The notes beneath the pieces were generated by a model. It was not told the DNA's origin and searched no databases. It saw only the letters and a program-made list of their open reading frames with translations. Below, in pieces: positions 36,678 through 45,819 of a stretch of DNA of 64,000 nucleotides. This DNA is from Azospirillum canadense. Its GTDB lineage: Bacteria; Pseudomonadota; Alphaproteobacteria; Azospirillales; Azospirillaceae. Both the position numbers and the translations under genes were made by a program. Location of the stretch: contig NZ_JAOQNG010000005.1 in NCBI RefSeq assembly GCF_025961225.1, positions 434,001 to 498,000 of the forward strand, read 5' to 3'. Each line of letters starts with the position of its first letter. The stretch's first letter is position 1.

Positions 36678-37166
36678 TCAGTGAATGGTCGTCGTATCGC
36701 CCCCCGCTTCTGCCGTCAGCTTGGCGATCGCGTCCGCAACCCGGTCGACCAGGGCCTGATAGGCCTCTTTGGCCGCCACCGCTTCGGGCGATCCTGGAAG
36801 CGGCCGGTCGACCGGAGGATGGGCGATGAGGAACCGCTGCCGAATGGCGAGATATTCCGCCGCGGAGACACGATCGCTGGGGACGTGCCCCTCCACGAAG
36901 CAGTGCCCGTCCGGCGTCACCAGAAGATAGCGCGCATCGCTCGACGCCACACCGGCACCGCGCCACATGAGACGCACAACGCCGACCGACGCGCACACGG
37001 GCATGGCGTCCCAGCATCGCGTGCCGGCGATCCCCGCCATCGCCGCAAAGGTCTCGTCTTGGGTCAGCGGTCTGCCCAGATCCCCGCGGACTTGACCCAA
37101 TGCCGTCCCGAGTTCGGCGGAAATGGTGGCCGCTTCGTCCGGTGTTCCCCTGAAACCTTCTCCCAC
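36678..37166 (-). CDS. Hypothetical protein, paralogue A of a tandem pair (162 aa)
   Basis: It begins MGEGFRGTPDEAATISAELG. It shares with its neighbour RGTPD at the N-terminus, a G-x-x-CWD-x-x-P core, a VR-x-x-WRG segment, DARYL-x-V, FVEG and YL-x-IR. Both are exactly 162 aa and end in short polar tails finishing in His. No signal peptide or known catalytic motif is visible. The two genes are 51 bases apart on the same strand, so they are probably cotranscribed, with the AbiEii-like pair downstream. Confidence 0.7.
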   Translation of the reverse strand: MGEGFRGTPDEAATISAELGTALGQVRGDLGRPLTQDETFAAMAGIAGTRCWDAMPVCASVGVVRLMWRGAGVASSDARYLLVTPDGHCFVEGHVPSDRVSAAEYLAIRQRFLIAHPPVDRPLPGSPEAVAAKEAYQALVDRVADAIAKLTAEAGGDTTTIH

Positions 37167-37217
37167 GGCGTCCTCCTGTCTGTTGGCTCATGCGGTGCCG
37201 TTGCTTGCGGGCGTGGC

Positions 37218-37706
37218 TCAATGCCGTGTGGCGCTGCCGGTTTCGGCGGAAAGCTCGCGGAGGGCGGCCGAGGCCGTTGCGACCCTCTGAGCCAAATCAT
37301 CGCTGAACGCGTGTGCGGCGCGAACCTCGGGGGAACCTGGACGGGGGCTACTGCCCGAAGCGCAATGGTCCCGATACCGGCGACGGATCTCCAGGTACAC
37401 GCTGCGCTGACGCGGGTCTTCGGGAAGTTCGCCTTCGACAAACACGTCCGCACCGATGACCCACAGGTAACGGGCATCAGCAAGCGGCACGTTTTCCCCC
37501 CGCCAGACAATCCTCAGCGCTCCGACGGCCTCAACCCCGGGCAGAATGTCCCAGCAGGGGGAGCCGACCACATGATTGATCATGAACGCCAGATCCCACA
37601 GACCCGGCGGCGGCCCGCCCTCCGCCATCACAGCCGTCAGTTCGGCGCGCAGCTCCTTCGCAAACGCCGACACGTCGTCGGGCGTGCCGCGGTACACGTT
37701 GCTCAT
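37218..37706 (-). CDS. Hypothetical protein, paralogue B of a tandem pair (162 aa)
   Basis: The start at 37706 (MSNVYRGTPDDVSAFAKELR) is fixed by alignment with paralogue A; the longer frame to 37928 is unsupported. Shared blocks include GSPCWDILPGVEAVGALRIV (A has GTRCWDAMPVCASVGVVRLM), WRG, DARYLWV and FVEGELPED. The divergence suggests an old duplication with kept function, or a pair of related specificities. Function unknown. Confidence 0.7.
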   Translation of the reverse strand: MSNVYRGTPDDVSAFAKELRAELTAVMAEGGPPPGLWDLAFMINHVVGSPCWDILPGVEAVGALRIVWRGENVPLADARYLWVIGADVFVEGELPEDPRQRSVYLEIRRRYRDHCASGSSPRPGSPEVRAAHAFSDDLAQRVATASAALRELSAETGSATRH

Positions 37707-37936
37707 AGCGTCTCCAAGAGTCGGGTGTTCGCGGGCGGTTTCACCGCGGGTGGACGGTCTCGTGAACCGTAAGGGCTCTACCCACCCTCTGTTCGTTTTC
37801 ATCCGTGCCACCATAGCCCACTCGCCGCCACTCGAAAACCGATATTGCCCTTCCGCCGTCCATTTTCGTCCGCTATTATCCGCTCCACCGCTGCCCGCCC
37901 GCACGGCGCCCCCTTCAACCAGAGCCACCCCGCCTC

Positions 37937-40315
37937 ATGGACGGTTCCGCCACCATCGCCGCGTCGGCCCACGCCGGTCCTGCGGTTGCCCTCACCGCGG
38001 TCGCCTCCCCCTCCGCCGCTTCAGAGACGTCCCCGGCGCCGCTCACAACCGCCACATCCGGCCACCCCCAGCCCTACGTCCTGACCGCCGAGCGCGACCT
38101 CTTTGCCCCGGTCCCGACCTTCTGGCTCAGTGGCACCGGCGACACTCGCGCGCTCGCCTCCCGCACTGGCCTCATCCTCGACCGCACCCGCACCCAGTAC
38201 CGCTGCCCGACGCCCTACCACGCCCGGCTCCTCTGGTGCTACGCGGACGCGGCTGCCGACCAGGCCCTCAAGGACCTGTTCCCCCGCTTCAGCCGCCCCG
38301 CGCGTCCCCGTCATGTCCCCTTCGTCATGGCGACCAACGACCGCATCATCTGCCTGACCGGCCCCGACAGCCACCACCTTCCCAAGGCCGCCGGATTCAC
38401 CTGGAACGAGCATCACCAGCTCTGGCAGACCCACGACCTGCGCCACGCGATCACCCTGCACGACATCGCGGAGGACGACCTGCACCGCCGCCTCCAGGTC
38501 ATCGCCGCCTTGCCGTTCGATCGCCTTGCCGACGTGGCCGTCGCCGACCTCGTCCAACTGCCCCCGCCCGACGCCAGCGACGGCGACGGCGCGGGGGATG
38601 ACGGCGCCGACGGCGCCCCCAATCCCGGCAGCGATCCCGTCCTTGAGTTCGACCCGGACTCCGGCCTCTACACCTGCCGCCACCCCGCCGCCAAGGGCGC
38701 CGGCTTCCGGCCCCGCGCCGGAACCCACGTCAGCAACGACTTCGAGCAGGCCCAGCAGCTGCGCGCCTACGCCACCGACGCCGCCGAGCTTCGCCTCCAG
38801 GCCGAGGCGATGATCCGGTGCGTTCCCGACCCCAACACCCCCGACCCGCGCCCGATCCCGGAATCGCCCACCGCCCCTTTCCCGTTCGGCCCCGATCAGA
38901 AGGACGGCATCCGCTTCGCCGGCACCCGCCGCGGCGCCCTGATCGCCGACGACATGGGCACCGGCAAGACCGCCCAGGCCCTCGGCGTCATCAACGTCGA
39001 ACAACCGCGCCTCGCCCTCATCCTCGCCCCCGCCGGCCTGCTCAAGAACTGGCTCGCGGAGTGCGGCAAATGGCTGGCCCCGCCCAACGTCGCCGCCATT
39101 TTCGGCACCGCCGCGCGCCGGAAGAAGGGCGCCCCGCCCCCCGACCGCTCGACCTTGCCGCCCGGCACCAACGTCCTGATCGTCTCCTACGAACTGCTGG
39201 CCAAGCTCACGGCCCTGCACGACATCGCCTTCGACATCCTCATCTGCGACGAGGCTCAAGAGATCAAATCCGAAGACACCAAGGCGGGCCGCGTCGTTTA
39301 CACCCAGATCGCCCCGCGCGCCGGCAAGCTGATCTGGATGACCGGCACCCCCGTCTGGAACCGACCCCAGGATCTCTGGGCCCCGCTGCACGCCCTCGCC
39401 CCCGACGTGTTCCCCCACAAGGCCAACTTTCACCGGCTCTACAAGGTCAACGACCCGGAAAAGATCACCCCCGCACAGCGTCAACGTCTGGACTTCCTCG
39501 CCAACCTTCTCAAGAGCGGCATCATGATCCGCCGCTTGAAGGAAGACGTCCTGGATTTGCCGCCCAAAGAGCATGACATGATCGACGTCCCGCTCGACCC
39601 GGACGTTCTGCAGCGGATCCGGGAGCGCGACGCCAAGGTGGAGGAGGCCCAGCACGCGGCGTCGGACGCCTCGGGCAACGCCGCGAAGGCCAGGCACCGC
39701 ACCCTCTTCTCGGAGATCGCCCGGCTGCGCAAGGAAGCCGGCGAGGCGAAATACGATCACGTCCTCGGGATGGTCCTCGCCTTCCTGCGGCAGGAGCCGG
39801 TGCCACCGGGCGGAGTCCGCGCCCGGCCCGCCGTGATCTTCGGCCGCCACCGTCACCTCCTGCGTCGCATGCACGCCGACCTCACCGCCGCGGGCTACAC
39901 GGTCGACCTTGCCACCGGCGACGTCACCGCCGGGTCGCGCCAGAAGCGTGTCGACCATTTCCAGGCCGGTCACAGCGACGTCATCGTCGGCAGTCTGGAC
40001 GGCGCCGGCGTCGGCTACACGATGATCCGCGCCTGCGATTTCTTCGTCTACGAATTGGATTACACCCCCGCTCTGATGAAGCAGGCCATCGATCGCATTC
40101 ACCGACGCGGGCAGACCCGCGTCTGCCGCATCCGCTGGCCGATCATCAACGGCACGATCGAGGCCCGCGTCGCCCGTCTCTTCGTCGCCAAGGACGCCGT
40201 CGCTCAGTCGGCTTTGGGCGATCACCTGGTCGGCATGTTTGCCCCGCACGACCTGCTCCGCCACCCCGCCATCACCGACCCCATCGCCCCCGACATTCCC
40301 GCCGACGCCGCGTGA
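37937..40315 (+). CDS. SNF2-family helicase (SMARCAL1/DEAD-like translocase)
   Basis: This 792-aa protein starts at ATG 37937 (MDGSATIAASAHAGPAVALT). TATTAT at 37874-37879 is a candidate -10. Helicase motifs: Walker A MGTGKT (340-345), DEAQ (438-441), TGTPVWNRPQDLW, RRLKEDVLDLPPKEHDMIDV, and the C-terminal DLATGDVTAGSRQKRVDHFQ and IDRIHRRGQTR (motif VI). The first 300 residues hold an extra region seen in plasmid-borne SNF2 proteins. It probably remodels DNA-protein complexes or anneals DNA during replication or transfer. It is convergent with the ParB-like gene. Confidence 0.85.
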   Translation: MDGSATIAASAHAGPAVALTAVASPSAASETSPAPLTTATSGHPQPYVLTAERDLFAPVPTFWLSGTGDTRALASRTGLILDRTRTQYRCPTPYHARLLWCYADAAADQALKDLFPRFSRPARPRHVPFVMATNDRIICLTGPDSHHLPKAAGFTWNEHHQLWQTHDLRHAITLHDIAEDDLHRRLQVIAALPFDRLADVAVADLVQLPPPDASDGDGAGDDGADGAPNPGSDPVLEFDPDSGLYTCRHPAAKGAGFRPRAGTHVSNDFEQAQQLRAYATDAAELRLQAEAMIRCVPDPNTPDPRPIPESPTAPFPFGPDQKDGIRFAGTRRGALIADDMGTGKTAQALGVINVEQPRLALILAPAGLLKNWLAECGKWLAPPNVAAIFGTAARRKKGAPPPDRSTLPPGTNVLIVSYELLAKLTALHDIAFDILICDEAQEIKSEDTKAGRVVYTQIAPRAGKLIWMTGTPVWNRPQDLWAPLHALAPDVFPHKANFHRLYKVNDPEKITPAQRQRLDFLANLLKSGIMIRRLKEDVLDLPPKEHDMIDVPLDPDVLQRIRERDAKVEEAQHAASDASGNAAKARHRTLFSEIARLRKEAGEAKYDHVLGMVLAFLRQEPVPPGGVRARPAVIFGRHRHLLRRMHADLTAAGYTVDLATGDVTAGSRQKRVDHFQAGHSDVIVGSLDGAGVGYTMIRACDFFVYELDYTPALMKQAIDRIHRRGQTRVCRIRWPIINGTIEARVARLFVAKDAVAQSALGDHLVGMFAPHDLLRHPAITDPIAPDIPADAA

Positions 40316-40492
40316 GTCCGCCGCGCGCCGCGTGGCACGGGGGCGGCCAGCTCGTCCCGTGGCCTCTCATCCTGTGGCCACGCACACGGGCAAAGCGCCT
40401 GGACGCGGACGCCGCGCGTCCGGCGGGCTGGCCACTCGGCGCCCTGGCGCCGGACACGGGGGGCGCCTTGCCCCTTGATCCCGACAAAGAGA

Positions 40493-40567
40493 GAGGGGGC
40501 GAGGCCACCCCTGACCTCGCCCCCTCGTCCCTCGCCAGGAGATGGAGCCCGCCAGGCCTCCATCTCC
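40493..40567 (-). terminator. Pair of strong hairpins between convergent genes
   Basis: GAGGGGGCGAGG (40493-40504) pairs perfectly with 40515-40526. GGAGATGGAG (40538-40547) pairs perfectly with 40558-40567. On the minus strand the first stem is followed by TCTCTTTGT, so it most likely terminates the ParB-like gene. No T run follows on the plus strand. Confidence 0.6.
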
Positions 40568-40634
40568 ACCCTACCGTGGTGGACGGGCGCGCTCGCCGCG
40601 CCTCCCGTTCACCACGGCATTCCGTTCCAGCAGC

Positions 40635-42746
40635 CTACGCGCGGCCGACGGTCGCCGCCGCCTTGCGCCGCCGTTTCTTGGTGCCGGCGTCGGCCACGAC
40701 GTCGAGCAGCGACGCCTGCGCCTCCGGCACGACCACCTCCGGGAAGCCTGCCTTCTCGACGCCTTTCCACGCCAGCGTGCGGGCCGTGATGGCCTTGCCC
40801 TTCACCCAGGCGTTCCAGGCCAGGATCGTCAGCGCCGCCTGATAGATCTGAAGCTCGGTGCCGCCCATCGCGGCGCCCGTCTCACCGCCCTTGCCGGCCC
40901 GCGCATTCTTGCGTTCTTCGCGCAAGTCCGTCAGCCGCTCACGCAGCACAAGGATCGGATCCCCTTCCTCCAGCCCGGCGCCGCTTTTCAGCTTCGCCAG
41001 AAACTCCGCGGCGAGGGCGGCGTCCGCCTGCTTCAGCCGGTACTCGATCCAGCAGCAGGCCGCCGGCACCATCCGCTGGCGCATCTTGTCGTCGTTGTAC
41101 CAGTGGCCGTCCTCAAGCCCCGGATTCCGCGCCAGCACCGCCGTCAGCTCGGGGTTCGACGGCGACACGCCGTGCACCTTCTTGAAGCGGCTCTGCTCCC
41201 ACAGATACTCCAACTTCGTCGCCGCCGCGATGGTCCCCGCGTTGCTGACCTTGCGGTCCAGCAGCACGTCCTTGAACGTCCGCGTGTCCGTGCGGTCCAT
41301 GGCGACGAACACGGTTTCCGGCAAGCCCTCGACGAAGACGAAGGGCAGCGATTCCCCCGACCGAAGGATCGCTTCCATCCGATGCTGCGCATCGAGCAGC
41401 CGCCCCGTCTCCGCCATCTTAACGGTCTGGCCGTTCAGCGAACGGAACTCACCGGCCTCCATGTCGCGGGCGTAGCGCGCCGTGATCGGCTCCACTTTGC
41501 CGCGGTTCGAGGTGTTCCGCTCCAGCAGCGTCCGCGCCTCGTCCGGGCCTACCATGCGCAGGACGATGGCTGGCACGGCGCCGTTCGGGAACGCCGCCTG
41601 CCAGACCTCCGCGGCCAGCGGATGAACGGCGCCACCGCCAGCGACTTTGAGCATGGCCGAGACCGCCTTGCCCACCTTCGTGCGCCCGGCCCCCTTGCGC
41701 GCGGAGGCCTTGGCCGGCGTCGCCGCTGCGGCGAGCGCCCGTTGCCGGGAGCCCAACTGGACCGGCGTCAGCATCTTGGCAGGCGCCAGCGCGTGGCGCT
41801 TCTGGTCCCAGCCTGCGATCTTGGGAAACCCGTTCGGATTGTCCTCGGAGTCGGTCGGTTTCCAGCGCAGCGTCTTGACGGCCTCCCCCGACACGAAGGC
41901 ATTCCACGCCAGGATCATGGCCGCGGCCCCGACCATGCGGTTCCGGTCCAGGCCGTGGCCGATCGACCGTTCATGCATGATGAAATCGTTAAGGACCCGC
42001 GCCGGATGCCCTTCGCGCAACCGCTTGTCCGCCTTCTTCTGCGCGAGCGCCGCGCCGTCGTCCATCATGGCCCGGAAGAAGTCGCGCGCCTTGGCGTCGT
42101 CCACGTGGTGCAGCAAGAAGTGAAGCGCCGCGTAAAGCTGAAGCCGCATCGTCCGGCCTTTGCCCGCCGCAAACGCCAGGCTCTCGCGCATTTTGGGCAT
42201 CCGCTCCAGCATGCCGAGCAGCTGTTCATCCGACCCCAGCGTGCCGTCGCGGTCGTATCCACCGTCGCGCATCCGCCACAGGATCTGCAGCATCGTCGCG
42301 AACGACCGGTAATTCGGTTCGCCCTGAATGTGCAGGATGTCGGCCAGACGGCGTCCGCGCAGGTTGTCCGAGGTCTCCACGCTGCCCGGGTCGATGCCCG
42401 CCAGCACGAGGCTGACGAACGGCCGGTCGGCCTTGATGCACGCCTGCAGGCGGTGCCGCCCCTTCACCAGACCGCCATCGGCATCGAACACGATCGCCTC
42501 GCCGGTCGGTTTCCACCGCAGCGCGGCCATATCGCCGGCCATCTGCTCCACGACACGCTCATTGACCGGCTTGATCGACACCGCCCGTGACAGCGCGGCC
42601 TCGGCGAACGGCGGATCGATCACCGCCCAGCAGCCCGACAGCGGAATCGCCTCGCCGTTCTCACGATGGAACGTCGCCAGCTTGACCGCTTTCTCGTCCC
42701 CCTCCAACGGCACCGGCGCCACGCGATGCCCCGTTTCCATGTCCAT
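40635..42746 (-). CDS. Tandemly duplicated ParB/DGQHR-like protein (703 aa)
   Basis: It begins MDMETGHRVAPVPLEGDEKA with ribosome site CGGAGG. Two copies of about 300 residues follow one another. Copy 1 has DMAALRWKPTGEAIVFDADG, then KGRHRLQA (95-102), and later ILAWNAFVSG (278-287). Copy 2 has DMEAGEFRSLNGQTVKMAET, then DAQHRMEA (452-459), and ILAWNAWVKG (641-650). The xxxHR motif with surrounding strands is the ParB N-terminal/DGQHR fold, which in ParB binds CTP and in others is nuclease- or phosphotransfer-related. A short Lys-rich tail (KKRRRK) ends it. A partition or DNA-modification role is possible, but no HTH is visible. Confidence 0.7.
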   Translation of the reverse strand: MDMETGHRVAPVPLEGDEKAVKLATFHRENGEAIPLSGCWAVIDPPFAEAALSRAVSIKPVNERVVEQMAGDMAALRWKPTGEAIVFDADGGLVKGRHRLQACIKADRPFVSLVLAGIDPGSVETSDNLRGRRLADILHIQGEPNYRSFATMLQILWRMRDGGYDRDGTLGSDEQLLGMLERMPKMRESLAFAAGKGRTMRLQLYAALHFLLHHVDDAKARDFFRAMMDDGAALAQKKADKRLREGHPARVLNDFIMHERSIGHGLDRNRMVGAAAMILAWNAFVSGEAVKTLRWKPTDSEDNPNGFPKIAGWDQKRHALAPAKMLTPVQLGSRQRALAAAATPAKASARKGAGRTKVGKAVSAMLKVAGGGAVHPLAAEVWQAAFPNGAVPAIVLRMVGPDEARTLLERNTSNRGKVEPITARYARDMEAGEFRSLNGQTVKMAETGRLLDAQHRMEAILRSGESLPFVFVEGLPETVFVAMDRTDTRTFKDVLLDRKVSNAGTIAAATKLEYLWEQSRFKKVHGVSPSNPELTAVLARNPGLEDGHWYNDDKMRQRMVPAACCWIEYRLKQADAALAAEFLAKLKSGAGLEEGDPILVLRERLTDLREERKNARAGKGGETGAAMGGTELQIYQAALTILAWNAWVKGKAITARTLAWKGVEKAGFPEVVVPEAQASLLDVVADAGTKKRRRKAAATVGRA

Positions 42747-43004
42747 CCTGCGTCCTCCGGTTCACCCCCGGCAGCAGCCACGCCCCAAGGGCACCGCGCC
42801 AGGTCCAGAACTCCCTCCAGCGCGCCACCGCGCTTTTGTTCGGTCACCATATAGCGTTGCGCGCCCGCCATGCAACATTCGACTTCGCGCACAGACATAT
42901 TCGCGTGCGGTGCCACCTCGGTCACCAGCCGAACCGGCCAACCGCGCTCCGCCCGCCCCGCACGCCCGCACGCCCGTCCCCAAAAGCGCCGGCCGCCGAC
43001 GCCG

Positions 43005-43118
43005 TCACCGCGCCGCCGCCGCCCATGCGGCCGCCCCGACCGGCGCTTTGGCCATGCGGCCAAACGCCCCGCTGCCGAGCACCGCCCAAACGATCGCCAC
43101 AATCACGAGTCCGCGCAT
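43005..43118 (-). CDS. Possible 37-aa membrane miniprotein
   Basis: From ATG 43118 it reads MRGLVIVAIVWAVLGSGAFG and then a short Ala-rich tail. AAGGGGG stands seven bases before the start. It has one hydrophobic helix (residues 4-20). The length and the lack of relatives keep confidence low. Confidence 0.3.
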   Translation of the reverse strand: MRGLVIVAIVWAVLGSGAFGRMAKAPVGAAAWAAAAR

Positions 43119-43466
43119 GGCACCCCCTTGCGTCTGCGCGATACCGCCGCACGGCCAGACCGGCCTCACCACCGGCCGCGAGTGTATGCCCGTCACCCCG
43201 CATCCACAAGCTTGGCAGCGCTCCTCGGCGGCGCCTGACCTGCGCCTCATCGTGCCCCTAAGCGGTTCTCCAGGCTCACCTCACGACAGGCCCAACGCGC
43301 CGCGGTCGCGACCGGCTGGCCACGGCACCCGGACGGCCCTCGTCATGCCCTCGGGCCGTCCGCTCACATCACCACCTCCGCGTCGCCACGCGCCGCGCCA
43401 TCGCCCGTGTCCCGGTGTCCGGAGCCGCCGCGCCTCGGCGGCCTCCTCCCCACCGCCATCCACTTC

Positions 43467-43495
43467 TTGCGCGCGCTCGTTTGCCCGGCTATTCT
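43467..43495 (+). promoter_or_regulatory. Probable sigma70-type promoter
   Basis: TTGCGC (43467-43472), 17 nt, TATTCT (43490-43495, in GGCTATTCT). It lies 88 bases before ATG 43584. The same GCTATTCT -10 recurs at 47148-47155. Confidence 0.6.
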
Positions 43496-43583
43496 CCATC
43501 CACTTTCGACCATCCTGATCGCCATCCTGCCCACGGCCCACCCCCGACTCGGCCGCACCCCATCGCCGCCCGGAGCCGACGCT

Positions 43584-44789
43584 ATGTCCCTGCCGCCTCG
43601 CCCCGTCCTCTCATCGCCCGACTACTACACCGCCATCGGCACGGCCGTTGGCTGCTGGGATACCACCCCGCTTCCCCATGCCCCCGGCACCCTGGACCAG
43701 TCCGCGCTGGAGCGGTCCATCGCCACCGGCCTCAGCCATCTGTTCCGCCTCGTCAGCGCGCCCCCCTCCCCCATGGCCACCGCGGCCGCCACACCGCCGC
43801 TCCTCCCCCTGCCCGCCATCACCGCCGCCATGGCGCACGACGCATCTCTGCCGGAGGCCACCACGGCGGCCCTGCTCGCCCGCCTTTACGTCGATGTCCA
43901 GGCCGTTCCCACCGTTCAGGCCGCCTTTGCCAGCCTTCCCCTCCCGGTGCTCCGCGTCTGGGCCGCCGACTGGGCCGACCTTGCCCACGCCGCCTGGGCC
44001 GCCGGCTGGTACCCCGAGCTGATCGGCCGCCCGACCTACGCCGCCGGCGCTCTGTCCGGTGGCTGGCCCGTCCTGTTCGAAGCGGCCGCGCGCGCGTTCG
44101 ACGACATCGACGCCACCGCGCCCGGCGCGCCCGCCGAGGCCCGCCGTCCCACGCTGGCCGCGCCGACGGCGACCCTCCCGCTGCCCCGCCGCGTCGGCCC
44201 CGCCAAAGCGCCCCTGAAGCTCCTCATCTCACACCCCGCCAGTTACCTGGACGGCTTGCGCGCCCTGAACTCCGCCACGCCGTCTCTCCCGCCGGACGCC
44301 GCAAAGGTCATCGAAGAGTTCGGCACCACCGTCGTCTATCACGCGCTGACCACCGGCAACGTCCCCGTCGCCGCCTGGGTGAGCATGCCCACCGTCGAGC
44401 CCAACCACGCGATCACCGTCTACGACGCCCGCCACCAACCGCCGCTCCCGGTCCAGCCCCCGACGCACGCCCCGCCGCACCCCCTCGCCGCCCCGCCGGC
44501 GGGTGCTTCGCCGCCGCTCCAGCCGTCCGCCCCGGTCACAGCCACCGCCCCCACCGCTCCCGCTCAGCAGGCCGTTCCCTGCCGCCCGGCCGCCCTGCAC
44601 CGGCCGCCGGTTGCGCCACCGCTCCAGCCCCGGCCAACCGGCGCCCCACCTGGCGCTCAAGTCCCCGCGCGACCGCGCCCGCCCGCCGCCCGGCCGCCAC
44701 AATCCGCAACGGCCCGCCCCATCGCCGGCTCCGCCGCAACGCCCGCCGGCCCGCGCAACGCCCCACCCCCTCTCGTTCCAGCGCGGTGA
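43584..44789 (+). CDS. Hypothetical protein (401 aa) with Pro-rich tail
   Basis: The start at 43584 (MSLPPRPVLSSPDYYTAIGT) sits 88 bases after a good promoter; the frame upstream is not protein-like. Residues 1-290 are helical and Ala-rich (LPVLRVWAADWADLAHAAWA, then LISHPASYLDGLRALN). The last 110 residues are Pro/Ala-rich and disordered. No signal peptide is seen. The family is not recognised. Confidence 0.7.
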   Translation: MSLPPRPVLSSPDYYTAIGTAVGCWDTTPLPHAPGTLDQSALERSIATGLSHLFRLVSAPPSPMATAAATPPLLPLPAITAAMAHDASLPEATTAALLARLYVDVQAVPTVQAAFASLPLPVLRVWAADWADLAHAAWAAGWYPELIGRPTYAAGALSGGWPVLFEAAARAFDDIDATAPGAPAEARRPTLAAPTATLPLPRRVGPAKAPLKLLISHPASYLDGLRALNSATPSLPPDAAKVIEEFGTTVVYHALTTGNVPVAAWVSMPTVEPNHAITVYDARHQPPLPVQPPTHAPPHPLAAPPAGASPPLQPSAPVTATAPTAPAQQAVPCRPAALHRPPVAPPLQPRPTGAPPGAQVPARPRPPAARPPQSATARPIAGSAATPAGPRNAPPPLVPAR

Positions 44790-45033
44790 GTTTGGTCGCG
44801 CGACCGACCGGCCGAAGGCGCGCCGCGCCGTGCTTGCGCGTACCCGCGAGTCCTGTCGTAGCCGCATGACGCCCACGCGCGCGGCCCCTTCGTCGCCGCC
44901 GGGTTGTGCTATCGTGGCGCGCGTCGACGCCCTGCGCGACACAGCGGCACACCGCACCAGACGTCACGTCCAGGAACCGACGGCGCTCCCTCTCGCCTCT
45001 CCAGCCCGGTCCTCATGATCACGGAGCCACACC

Positions 45034-45357
45034 ATGAAGCGACTTCCGGCCAGCTTGGCCGCCGCCCTGCTGCTCAGCGCCGCGACCGCCACGGCGTTCG
45101 CCGCGGAGGTCACGGTCGCCGGCACGAACGGACCGCACGGGACAACGACCGTCAATGTCGTGGTCGATGACGTCGTCAAGGCCGCCATGAACCTGTGCGA
45201 GTACAATTACGCGCTCACGTCGCCCGGCGGCATCGTCGCCATGCCCGTGCACATCCGCGGTGTCACGGATGACCGCAACAGGGCGCGCTGCGTCGAAGGC
45301 CGCTGGCTCCCCGCCTCCATCATCCACGCCCCCGGCGACGCCGTCGCGCCCGAGTAG
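45034..45357 (+). CDS. Small exported hypothetical protein (107 aa)
   Basis: MKRLPASLAAALLLSAATAT followed by AFAAEVTV is a clear signal peptide with cleavage after AFA. The mature part has two cysteines (C65 in NLCEYNY and C94 in RARCVEG) that could form a disulfide. GGAGCC before ATG 45034 is a modest ribosome site. The family is unknown. Confidence 0.75.
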   Translation: MKRLPASLAAALLLSAATATAFAAEVTVAGTNGPHGTTTVNVVVDDVVKAAMNLCEYNYALTSPGGIVAMPVHIRGVTDDRNRARCVEGRWLPASIIHAPGDAVAPE

Positions 45358-45469
45358 CGGAGGCGGAGAAAGCCCAGGCGCTGTCGCCAGCCAGCATCAC
45401 GCCACCGACACCAGCACGGGCGCCGTCCGACCCTCCTCCCTTGCCCCTCGTCACCCCGGAGCCCCCGAC

Positions 45470-45694
45470 ATGCTTCCACCCGTCACCCGCCGGACGCTCG
45501 CCGTCGCCTTGCTCGCCGCGACCACCGCCTGCGCCCGTACACCGGACGGCTCCGCGCAGACCGTGCCAGACGCCGCCGGCGCCATCCTTGCCACCCTCCT
45601 CGCCGCACCCGCCCCACCGGACCTTGCCCCAACGCCCGCCGTCGCCCCCGCCACGCGCACCGCGCGCCGGCCGGCCATGGCCGCTTTACCCTGA
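45470..45694 (+). CDS. Small putative lipoprotein (74 aa)
   Basis: MLPPVTRRTLAVALLAATTA is followed by Cys (residue 21). This is a signal peptide whose end could serve as a lipobox, although the residues before Cys (TTA) are not ideal. The rest is Pro/Ala-rich. CCCGGAG lies ten bases upstream. It sits between the exported 107-aa protein and the second ParA-like gene. Confidence 0.5.
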   Translation: MLPPVTRRTLAVALLAATTACARTPDGSAQTVPDAAGAILATLLAAPAPPDLAPTPAVAPATRTARRPAMAALP

Positions 45695-45819
45695 CCGTCA
45701 GCCCCCGCCGCCGCACCCACCGCGGCGCCCCCGGCGCACACCCTGCGGCCCCCCATCGGTCGAACGCTGCCGGTCCCGACCCTCGTCGTCCACGTTTCAG
45801 CCCAGCCAAGGATCCCTCC

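Larger units (their letters stand above)
42747..43583. other. Intergenic region with little coding signal
   Basis: About 840 bases between the divergent ParB-like and 43584 genes. It contains one possible small minus-strand membrane-protein ORF (43005-43118) and a promoter at 43467. Other ORFs lack ribosome sites or plausible composition. Confidence 0.5.

Noticed and set aside
38021..40264. Long minus-strand ORF (747 aa) opposite the SNF2 helicase
   Set aside because: Gly/Val/Asp-rich shadow typical of GC-rich genes; the plus strand has all helicase motifs.
40858..42590. Plus-strand ORFs opposite the ParB-like gene
   Set aside because: The minus frame has a ribosome site and an internal duplicated domain; the plus ORFs are shadows.
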